The notes below the pieces were generated by a model that did not search any database, had not been told where the DNA came from, and saw only the letters and a list, made by a program, of their open reading frames with translations. Of a stretch of DNA of 5,301 nucleotides, positions 1 to 5,301 are shown piece after piece. Position numbers and translations under genes: made by a program. The stretch's first letter is position 1, and each line of letters begins with the position of its first letter. The stretch comes from Christensenella sp. UBA3700 (GTDB taxonomy: Bacteria; Bacillota; Clostridia; Christensenellales; UBA3700): the NCBI GenBank assembly GCA_002372775.1, contig DFIJ01000079.1, positions 1,245-6,545 on the forward strand, written 5' to 3'.

Positions 1-5
1 TTTTT

Positions 6-34
6 TTGCAAAATGAGAGCGGGGTTAGTATAAT
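6..34 (+). promoter_or_regulatory. Sigma-A-type promoter for the small membrane protein gene
   Basis: A TTGCAA box (6-11, four of six matches to TTGACA) lies 17 bp upstream of a perfect TATAAT (29-34). Transcription would start near position 41, giving a very short leader in which the ribosome binding site AGGAGA (44-49) is almost at the 5' end. The T-run at 1-7 overlaps the -35 box and could be the tail of a terminator of an upstream gene, but its stem would lie outside the window. The hexamers and spacing are seen directly; activity is inferred. Confidence 0.7.
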
Positions 35-57
35 GTCACTATTAGGAGATTTGTATT

Positions 58-489
58 ATGTCAAGACGTAGAAGAAGAAATGGAAGTGGATTAAGAGCAA
101 TAATAGCTGTAATTGTATTAGTTGCTATTATTGGTGGTGTTGTATATGATTTGTTTTTCTTTGTTCCAAATAGAAATAGAATGGAATGGGATTACGAAAA
201 TTTAGCAGGTTATGAGACAGATGAAAGTGATTTAGTTGGAAAACTACTTTATGTATGGAAATTTGATGATTCAAATAAGCCTACAGTGGATAATTTCTTA
301 GTTGCACAAGCAACAAAGGATGCTGAGTGGGGTATTATTGGCTTCTATGCATCAGAAGATGAAGCAAAAAAACAATACGAGCAAGATAAAGATTCTGCCG
401 ATGATAAGTATGTTTTTATCAGAAGAGGAAGAGCATTATTCTATGGAACAGAAAAAGCATCGTATATGTTTAGATTTATGTTGTTCTAA
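58..489 (+). CDS. Small single-pass membrane-anchored protein, function unknown
   Basis: I do not recognise the family of this 143-residue protein. It starts with an arginine-rich stretch (RRRRR at residues 3-7), followed by one hydrophobic segment at about residues 13-36 with no obvious signal-peptidase site. By the positive-inside rule this suggests an N-in signal anchor with about 105 residues outside the membrane. The outer part is soluble and mixed in charge: WDYENLAGYETDESD near residues 44-58, an acidic/lysine-rich helix (ASEDEAKKQYEQDKDSADD, about 98-116), then VFIRRGRALFYGTEKA and a hydrophobic C-terminus ending FRFMLF. The ATG is supported by AGGAGA 8 nt upstream. It has its own promoter and terminator, so it is probably a monocistronic unit not co-regulated with the genes downstream. 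Codon use matches its neighbours. No enzyme motif or cysteine is visible. The gene call is firm; the function is open. Confidence 0.85.
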   Translation: MSRRRRRNGSGLRAIIAVIVLVAIIGGVVYDLFFFVPNRNRMEWDYENLAGYETDESDLVGKLLYVWKFDDSNKPTVDNFLVAQATKDAEWGIIGFYASEDEAKKQYEQDKDSADDKYVFIRRGRALFYGTEKASYMFRFMLF

Positions 490-510
490 TTTTAATCATG
501 AAAATATAGT

Positions 511-542
511 AAATGGCACTCTTTTATAGGGTGTCATTTTTT
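511..542 (+). terminator. Intrinsic terminator after the small membrane protein gene
   Basis: The left arm at 511-521 pairs with 529-539 around a 7-nt loop (522-528). The core is ATGGCACTC against GGGTGTCAT, with two G-U wobbles, extended by A-T pairs at the base, and a T-run covers 537-542. It lies 21 nt after the stop codon. The A-rich left foot could also let it work weakly in the opposite direction, but no minus-strand gene needs it. Confidence 0.88.
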
Positions 543-544
543 CT

Positions 545-573
545 TTGACTTATATAAATATAATCTATATAAT
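545..573 (+). promoter_or_regulatory. Strong sigma-A-type promoter for the pfoR-like/pepF unit
   Basis: TTGACT (545-550, five of six) is separated by exactly 17 bp from a perfect TATAAT (568-573). Transcription would begin near 580, giving an A-rich leader of about 43 nt before the ATG at 623. A second TATAAT at 559-564 lies within the spacer but has no properly spaced -35 box. The -35 box starts two bases after the upstream terminator T-run, so terminator and promoter are packed back to back. Confidence 0.83.
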
Positions 574-610
574 TATTGCGTTAAAAAAGAAGAAAAAAAT
601 AATAAACTTT

Positions 611-643
611 GGGAGGTTCGAAATGGAAGAACAAATTCGAACT
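611..643 (+). promoter_or_regulatory. Ribosome binding site and start-codon hairpin of the pfoR-like gene
   Basis: GGGAGG (611-616) is a strong Shine-Dalgarno sequence 6 nt before the ATG at 623 and fixes the start. The sequence GTTCGAA at 616-622 is exactly complementary to TTCGAAC at 636-642, and a G-U pair (615-643) can extend the stem. The 13-nt loop contains the start codon, and the stem takes in the last two bases of the Shine-Dalgarno. This is a possible translation-modulating hairpin. The inverted repeat is seen; any regulatory effect is inferred, and the stem is short. Confidence 0.4.
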
Positions 644-1798
644 GTTGAGCAAGAGAATCAACAAATATCCAAAGTGGAAGAAGTAGTTTTAAACCCACAA
701 ACCCCAATGCAAAAGGCATGGGCAATCACAAAAAAACTTAGTAAGAGATGGTTCATCGACGCATTCACTGGAATGGCACTTGGATTGTTTGCTACACTAA
801 TTGCTGGAACAATCTTATGCACAATAGCCAAACTGTTTGATGCTGACTCAAAGATTTTCTACATCGTAAACACTATAGGTGCAATAGCTAAGACATTAAT
901 GGGCGCTGGAATTGGCGCTGGTATTGCTTATAAATTAAAAGCAAAGCCACTAGTTATTTTCTCAGCTATTTTTGCTGGTATGGTAGGTGCGTTCTCAGAT
1001 AAGATTATTGGCTCAGACTTTGCTTTGGCAGTCGGTTTACCTGGAAATCCAATTGGTTCTTATGTAGTTGCTTTATTTGCAATAGAAATAGCATCTTTAT
1101 ATGCAGGAAAGACTAAATTCGATATTATCCTTATTCCTCTTGGAATGATGGTTTTATCTATTGCTGGTATGTATCTTGCATGGCCATTCATTGAACTTGT
1201 AAAATTACTTGGCGATTTAATTGCAAAAGCCACAGAAATAACACCTTTCTTTATGGGAATATTCATTGCTGTTGTAGTAGGTATTCTATTAACAATGCCA
1301 ACATCATCAGCTGCTATATGGATAGCTGTTGCTAGTAACGTATCTGCAGGAAATGAAGCTGCTATGTTACTTGCAGGTGGTGCAGCAACTGTTGGATGTG
1401 CATGTCAAATGGTTGGATTTGCAGTAATGTCATTTAAAGAAAACAAATGGTCTGGTCTTGTATCACAAGGTTTAGGAACATCAATGTTACAAATTCCAAA
1501 CATTATGAAGAATGGTTGGACATTTGTTCCACCAATTGTTGCTTCAGCAATTTGCGGTCCTTTATCTACATGTTTATTTAAATTAAACTGTGGTTCTACA
1601 GGCGGCGGTATGGGAACAAGCGGACTTGTTGGCGTAATAGATATTTTTGCTAATACAGAAGCTACTGCATTAACATGGATTGGTGTTATACTATTAATGT
1701 TCGTATTACCAGGTGTTATTAGTTGGGCTGTATGCTATCTATTAAGAAAGCTTGGAAAGATTAAGGATGGAGACTTATTATTACCATCTACAAACTAA
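623..1798 (+). CDS. PfoR-family / PTS EIIC-like polytopic membrane protein
   Basis: This 391-residue protein is very hydrophobic, with about nine or ten membrane segments. The clearest are near residues 47-69, 80-103, 109-125, 145-161, 167-187, 207-226, 247-270, 301-319 and 350-374. Its overall pattern, including GLPGNPIGSY (138-147), LLTMPTSSAAIW (222-233), ATVGCACQMVG (255-265) and CGSTGGGMGTSG (323-334), is what I recognise as the PTS_EIIC_2/PfoR family, related to sugar-translocating EIIC subunits. PfoR was first named as a regulator of perfringolysin in Clostridium perfringens, but that role is doubted. A cytoplasmic N-terminal tail (1-42) is charged and Gln/Glu-rich. No IIA or IIB domain is fused, and no PTS partner lies nearby, so neither substrate nor phosphorylation dependence can be assigned. 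The frame is open back to a TTG at 545, but that would lie inside the -35 box; the ATG after GGGAGG is clearly the start. It is probably co-transcribed with pepF 20 nt downstream. Confidence 0.85.
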   Translation: MEEQIRTVEQENQQISKVEEVVLNPQTPMQKAWAITKKLSKRWFIDAFTGMALGLFATLIAGTILCTIAKLFDADSKIFYIVNTIGAIAKTLMGAGIGAGIAYKLKAKPLVIFSAIFAGMVGAFSDKIIGSDFALAVGLPGNPIGSYVVALFAIEIASLYAGKTKFDIILIPLGMMVLSIAGMYLAWPFIELVKLLGDLIAKATEITPFFMGIFIAVVVGILLTMPTSSAAIWIAVASNVSAGNEAAMLLAGGAATVGCACQMVGFAVMSFKENKWSGLVSQGLGTSMLQIPNIMKNGWTFVPPIVASAICGPLSTCLFKLNCGSTGGGMGTSGLVGVIDIFANTEATALTWIGVILLMFVLPGVISWAVCYLLRKLGKIKDGDLLLPSTN

Positions 1799-1818
1799 TA
1801 TAAAAAACTGAGGGAATT

Positions 1819-3603
1819 ATGAAGGTTAGAGAAAGGTCAGAAATAGATAACAAGTTTAAATGGAAATTAGAAGATATATATGAAACAGAATCCTTATGGA
1901 ATGCTGACTTCGAAAAAGCCAAAGACCTATCTAAAAACTTCTCGACTTTTCAAGGAAAACTATTTGAAGATAAAGACAACATCTTTGCATGTCTAAAACT
2001 TGAAGATGAAGTATTTTGCATTATCGAAAAGTTGTTTGTATATGCAAAGATGAGACTTGATCAAGATTGTACTGTAAATATGTACAAAAAGATGGTTGCT
2101 CAAGTAGAATCTTTATCTGTAGATATTTCAACAAAAACAGCCTTCATAAGACCTGAACTTACAAAGAATTCAGAAGAATATTTATTATCTTTATCTAGAG
2201 ATAAACAATTTAGCGATTATAGTTATTCTTTAGAACTTTTAGCTAAAGACAAAATTCACACATTATCTACACAAGAAGAATTAATACTTGCAAGATCAGG
2301 AAGGTTTACAGAATTATTCCAAGAAGCCTTCTCAATGTTTGATGATGCAGATGTTAAATTCGATGATTTTGTAAATGACAAGGGAGAGACAATTAAACTT
2401 TCTCATGGCATTTATGGCTTATATATGCAAATAGGTTCAAGAGAGGAAAGAAAGAAGGCTTTTGAATCTATGTTTTCTGCGTATAAACAAAATATAGATG
2501 TTATCTCAACTTTATACAAAGGCAATATTGAAAAAGATAATTTCTATGCTACAGTTAGAAAATACGAATCATGTTTAGATAGGGCAACATCTAGAGAGAA
2601 TGTACCAATGAGCGTTTATAAAAAGCTTATTGAGAACGTGCATAATAGTTTACCTATGCTTCATGATTATATGAAATACAGAAAAGACACTCTTAAGTAT
2701 GATGAGTTACATATGTATGATTTACATATGCCTCTAGTTAAGAATGTAGATAAAAACATTGAGTACGAAGAAGCAAAACAAATTGTTTTAGATGCTTTAG
2801 CTCCACTTGGAGAGGAATATCATAATTTATTGTTAACTGCTTTTAATAGCGGTTGGATTGATGTTTATGAGAATAAGAATAAGAGAAGTGGTGCATATAG
2901 CTGGGGTAGTTTTGGGACTCATCCATACGTTCTTTTAAATTATCAACCAGTTTTAAATGAAGTGTTTACTATTGCTCATGAACTTGGTCACTCAATGCAC
3001 ACTTATTATTCTAATAAAAACCAACCATATGCTAAGGCTGGATATGAAATATTTGTTGCTGAAGTAGCATCTACAGTAAATGAAACTTTGCTTGTTTTAT
3101 ATCTATTAAAAGATGCACAAGGTGACTATAAAAAATATCTTTTAAGTTATCTTCTAAACATGTTTAGAACAACAGTATTTAGACAAGCTCAATTTGCTGA
3201 GTTTGAAGTAAAGGCTCATGAACTTGTTGAAAAGGATATTCCATTAACTCCAGATACTTTAAATGAAACTTATTACGAATTAAATAAGAAGTATTATGGC
3301 AACGATGTTGTTTCTGATGAGTTAATCAAATATGAATGGGCAAGAATACCTCATTTCTACAACTCATTCTACGTTTATAAGTATTCTACAGGATTAATTT
3401 CCGCTGTATGTATTGCGAAATATATTCTTGAAGATGGAGAAGAAGCAGTAAAGAATTACAAGAAATTCTTATCTGCAGGTGGTAGTATGCCACCAGTAGA
3501 AATACTAAAACTTGTTAATGTGGATTTAACATCAGATGCTCCATATAGGAAGGCTTTTGATTTCTACAAAGAGACATTAGAAGAATTAAAAAAGATGGAC
3601 TAG
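1819..3603 (+). CDS. pepF: Oligoendopeptidase F (M3B family zinc metallopeptidase)
   Basis: This 594-residue protein has the length and layout of PepF, about 600 residues in lactococci. The N-terminal helical region (about 1-190, with the PepF N-terminal domain near 110-180) caps the substrate channel. The M3 catalytic domain follows to about residue 585. The zinc site is intact: HELGH at 387-391 supplies two histidine ligands and the catalytic Glu388, and FVAEVAS gives Glu415 as the third ligand. The C-terminal substrate-binding region has WARIPHFYNSFYVYKYSTG (507-525), with His512 and nearby tyrosines typical of the family. There is no signal peptide or membrane segment, so it acts in the cytoplasm, cutting short peptides during peptide use or protein turnover. 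The start has GAGGG (1810-1814) only 4 nt upstream, slightly tight. It follows the pfoR-like gene by 20 nt without a terminator, suggesting one operon; no clear terminator follows it either. Confidence 0.95.
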   Translation: MKVRERSEIDNKFKWKLEDIYETESLWNADFEKAKDLSKNFSTFQGKLFEDKDNIFACLKLEDEVFCIIEKLFVYAKMRLDQDCTVNMYKKMVAQVESLSVDISTKTAFIRPELTKNSEEYLLSLSRDKQFSDYSYSLELLAKDKIHTLSTQEELILARSGRFTELFQEAFSMFDDADVKFDDFVNDKGETIKLSHGIYGLYMQIGSREERKKAFESMFSAYKQNIDVISTLYKGNIEKDNFYATVRKYESCLDRATSRENVPMSVYKKLIENVHNSLPMLHDYMKYRKDTLKYDELHMYDLHMPLVKNVDKNIEYEEAKQIVLDALAPLGEEYHNLLLTAFNSGWIDVYENKNKRSGAYSWGSFGTHPYVLLNYQPVLNEVFTIAHELGHSMHTYYSNKNQPYAKAGYEIFVAEVASTVNETLLVLYLLKDAQGDYKKYLLSYLLNMFRTTVFRQAQFAEFEVKAHELVEKDIPLTPDTLNETYYELNKKYYGNDVVSDELIKYEWARIPHFYNSFYVYKYSTGLISAVCIAKYILEDGEEAVKNYKKFLSAGGSMPPVEILKLVNVDLTSDAPYRKAFDFYKETLEELKKMD

Positions 3604-3613
3604 CCGTCCTCTA

Positions 3614-3643
3614 TTGACTTAGACAAAGTCTAAATAATATAAT
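3614..3643 (+). promoter_or_regulatory. Sigma-A-type promoter for dnaB
   Basis: TTGACT (3614-3619) and a perfect TATAAT (3638-3643) are separated by 18 bp, in the 71-nt gap between pepF and dnaB. Transcription would start near 3650, leaving a leader of about 25 nt with the ribosome binding site GAGAGGGG (3664-3671). Because no convincing terminator follows pepF, dnaB may also receive read-through from the upstream operon. The elements are seen directly; use in the cell is inferred. Confidence 0.75.
3619..3633. repeat. Perfect 15-bp dyad in the dnaB promoter spacer (candidate operator)
   Basis: TTAGAC (3619-3624) and GTCTAA (3628-3633) are exact reverse complements separated by AAA. An overlapping imperfectly placed pair, GACTT (3616-3620) and AAGTC (3626-3630), uses the same bases. 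The dyad begins at the last base of the -35 box and ends 4 bp before the -10 box, where a bound repressor would block RNA polymerase. It has no following T-run, so it does not look like a terminator for pepF. The symmetry is seen; the operator role is a guess. Confidence 0.4.
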
Positions 3644-3674
3644 TGAAGCACTATCGGTTTTTTGAGAGGGGATA

Positions 3675-5273
3675 ATGAGCGATAAAAAGGAAAAACAAGA
3701 AAAGCCACTACCTACTAGGAATAGAGTTTTACCAAATAGCAATATTGTAGAAATGCAAGTGCTGGGTGCTTTAATGGCTGATCCAGAAGCAGCTGATGAG
3801 TTCTTAGGAAGTATTTCAAAAGAGTTTTTCTACAGCACAAGAAATAAAACAATATTTGATGAAATCCATAAGAGACTAATGTCTGGTCTTCCATTTGATT
3901 CAACTTCTTTAATCTCTGGAATGACAGAAGATGTTAAAGAAAAAATCGGAGGATTCTCATATTTATTGGAAGTTGCAGATAGTGCAATTTCTTCTGCTAC
4001 ATTAGAACAAGATATTGGCCAACTTCAAAAATACGCTCAATTAAGAAATATCATTACAATTGCTGACACAATTAATGAAAAAGCATTCAATAATGAAGAT
4101 GCAGATGCAGTTGTAACTTATGCTCAAAATTCGATTTATAGTGTAACAACAAATTCAATCAAGAAGGAATTAAGACCAGTTTTTGAAACTGCAGATGATG
4201 TTATTAATAACATCTCTGAGATTTTTAATGATCCAACTAAAAAGACTAAAGGTCTTGAAACAGGATTTAAATTCTTAGATAGAATGTCAAACGGTGGTTT
4301 CTTGCCAGGACAAATGATAGTTCTTGCAGCAAGACCAGGTTATGGTAAAACATCGTTTGCTATGAACATTGCAGCTAACGTAGTTAGAAATGATTCAAAC
4401 AAAGTAGTTGCTGTATTCAACCTAGAAATGGCAGCAGAAGAACTTGTTAAGAGATTACTTGCTACATATACAGGTATTGATGGAAAGAAGATTGGTGCAA
4501 TTACGGCTTTAACTGGTGAAGAATATACAACATTAGTTAAATCTAAAAAACAATTTGCTAATAGCAAAATGTTTATTGATGATTCATCTGGTGTATCTGC
4601 AAGTGATATTTTCTTAAGATCTAGAAGATTAAAAGCAAAAGAAGGCAGACTTGATTTAATTATCATCGACCATATGCAATTAATTGGTGGTGATTCAAGA
4701 CGTGGCCGTTATGAATTAATGACAGAAATCTCACGTATGGTTAAGATTATGGCAAAGGAATTAGAAGTTCCAGTTATAGTACTTTCTCAAACATCACGTG
4801 ATATCGAAAAAGGTGATGGTTCTAATGATGGTAAAGAAAGAGAACCAAGAATGTCAGACTTAAGAGAATCAGGCGCTATCGAACAAGACGCCGATATGAT
4901 TATCTTCTTAGGAAAGGGTGATTTCGCGTTATCTGTTGAAGATGATAATAGAATCGGTGTAACTGCTAAAGTATTAAAGAACAGAAGCGGTGAAATCGGT
5001 GACTTATATTATGAATGGCAAAAGAATTTAATGACATTCTATGAAGTTGAACATGTAGAAATGTTAAATAAGGCAGAGGATAAGGTAGAAGAACAAAAGA
5101 AAGAATCTTCAAAATTAATGCCAGCAAATGATGTTGTAACAAATTTTGATGAATTCTCAGATGATGATATTCCACCAGAAGATCAAATGGGCGGATTCCC
5201 AAGCGATTTAATGAATGAATTGCAAGGATTTGCCGGTGATGGTCCAAAATTAAATCCTGAAGATATGATGTAA
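3675..5273 (+). CDS. dnaB: Replicative DNA helicase DnaB, with acidic C-terminal extension
   Basis: This 532-residue protein is the hexameric ATP-driven helicase that unwinds DNA at the replication fork and recruits primase. The N-terminal helical domain lies at about 22-118 (VLGALM, then KEFFYSTRNKTIFDEI), a linker helix at about 150-185, and the RecA-like motor at about 190-457. Walker A is ARPGYGKT (219-226, Lys225). Walker B is LIIIDHMQLI with Asp332. The LSQTSR motif is at 370-375, DLRESGAIEQDAD at 395-407, and KNRSGEIG at 435-442 carries the likely arginine finger Arg437. All key catalytic residues are present. Usual DnaB proteins are about 440-470 residues; here an extra, acidic, probably disordered tail runs from about 458 to 532. 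Walker B has His333-Met334 where Tyr-Leu is usual. The ATG follows GAGAGGGG by a few bases, and its own promoter is present. The usual Firmicutes partner rplI is not immediately upstream. A DnaB paralogue is possible but less likely. Confidence 0.95.
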   Translation: MSDKKEKQEKPLPTRNRVLPNSNIVEMQVLGALMADPEAADEFLGSISKEFFYSTRNKTIFDEIHKRLMSGLPFDSTSLISGMTEDVKEKIGGFSYLLEVADSAISSATLEQDIGQLQKYAQLRNIITIADTINEKAFNNEDADAVVTYAQNSIYSVTTNSIKKELRPVFETADDVINNISEIFNDPTKKTKGLETGFKFLDRMSNGGFLPGQMIVLAARPGYGKTSFAMNIAANVVRNDSNKVVAVFNLEMAAEELVKRLLATYTGIDGKKIGAITALTGEEYTTLVKSKKQFANSKMFIDDSSGVSASDIFLRSRRLKAKEGRLDLIIIDHMQLIGGDSRRGRYELMTEISRMVKIMAKELEVPVIVLSQTSRDIEKGDGSNDGKEREPRMSDLRESGAIEQDADMIIFLGKGDFALSVEDDNRIGVTAKVLKNRSGEIGDLYYEWQKNLMTFYEVEHVEMLNKAEDKVEEQKKESSKLMPANDVVTNFDEFSDDDIPPEDQMGGFPSDLMNELQGFAGDGPKLNPEDMM

Positions 5274-5301
5274 AACTAAGGGGCTGTTCGAAAACCTAAA
5301 A
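5274..5301. other. Gene-free 3' edge after dnaB, possibly the end of a neighbouring element
   Basis: These 28 bases follow the dnaB stop and contain no complete gene. The sequence AAGGGGCTGTTCGAAAAC (5278-5295) is richer in G than its surroundings. It loosely resembles the GGGGCTGT-type terminal repeat I associate with some IS1182-like insertion sequences. It could equally be the first arm of a dnaB terminator or a leader for the next gene. Only one end is visible, so no call can be made. Confidence 0.15.

Noticed and set aside
302..529. Overlapping 75-residue frame on the + strand
   Set aside because: It lies mostly within the small membrane protein gene, has no ribosome binding site and runs into the terminator stem, so it is a shadow frame.
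580..610. A-rich leader of the pfoR-like gene as a riboswitch
   Set aside because: The leader is only about 43 nt, nearly all A/T, with no room for a structured aptamer.
545..622. N-terminal extension of the pfoR-like protein from a TTG at 545
   Set aside because: This TTG is the first three bases of the -35 box, the added 26 residues are low-complexity Ile/Lys, and the ATG at 623 has a strong Shine-Dalgarno.
1060..1266. Minus-strand open frame inside the pfoR-like gene, and similar ones at 3715-3903, 4340-4666 and 4966-5247 inside dnaB
   Set aside because: All are antisense to well-supported genes, have no convincing ribosome binding site, promoter or recognisable domain, and read as low-complexity shadow translations.
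3601..3663. Possible terminator between pepF and dnaB: AGCCG (3602-3606) pairing with CGGTT (3655-3659) before a T-run (3658-3663)
   Set aside because: The stem has only about five pairs, one of them G-U, around a loop of roughly 48 nt, and the T-run overlaps the stem. It is not a convincing intrinsic terminator.
3608..3669. CCTCT (3608-3612) able to pair with AGAGG in the dnaB ribosome binding site (3665-3669)
   Set aside because: The pairing is five bases only, and the left part lies upstream of the expected dnaB transcript start, so it could matter only for read-through RNA.
5284..5295. GTTCGA-like T-loop suggesting the 3' part of a tRNA gene
   Set aside because: No acceptor, D or anticodon arm precedes it; the bases just before are the dnaB stop and 3' end.

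Overview
The window comes from a low-GC Gram-positive (Firmicutes-type) chromosome. The DNA is AT-rich, arginine is mostly AGA, and purine-rich Shine-Dalgarno sequences precede every gene. Promoters are close to the sigma-A consensus. All tryptophans are TGG and no frame needs TGA read as Trp, so the standard bacterial code applies and a Mycoplasma-type code is excluded. The family content (PfoR-type EIIC membrane protein, PepF, DnaB) fits Clostridia, Erysipelotrichia or Bacilli; I cannot place it more precisely.

Layout, all genes on the + strand. (1) 6-34 promoter, 58-489 a 143-aa basic-start, single-pass membrane-anchored protein of unknown family, then a clear intrinsic terminator at 511-542. 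(2) A strong promoter (545-573) starts two nucleotides past the terminator T-run and serves a probable two-gene operon: a PfoR/PTS EIIC-like polytopic membrane protein (623-1798) and, 20 nt later, the cytoplasmic zinc peptidase oligoendopeptidase F (1819-3603). (3) A 71-nt gap carries another promoter (3614-3643) with a perfect 15-bp dyad in its spacer, followed by the replicative helicase dnaB (3675-5273). (4) The last 28 nt (5274-5301) hold no gene and end in a G-rich sequence that might be the edge of something outside the window.

Functionally this is mostly ordinary housekeeping: transport-like membrane protein, cytosolic peptide turnover and chromosome replication. I see no phage, CRISPR, toxin-antitoxin, defence or biosynthetic system, and nothing that supports a new multi-gene system. 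The points worth a second look are small: an acidic C-terminal extension on DnaB with an SSB-tail-like DDDIP stretch, a dyad inside the dnaB promoter, a start-codon hairpin on the pfoR-like gene, an EIIC-like protein without PTS partners next to pepF, and the unrecognised anchored protein. There is no gene-free stretch longer than about 135 bases.
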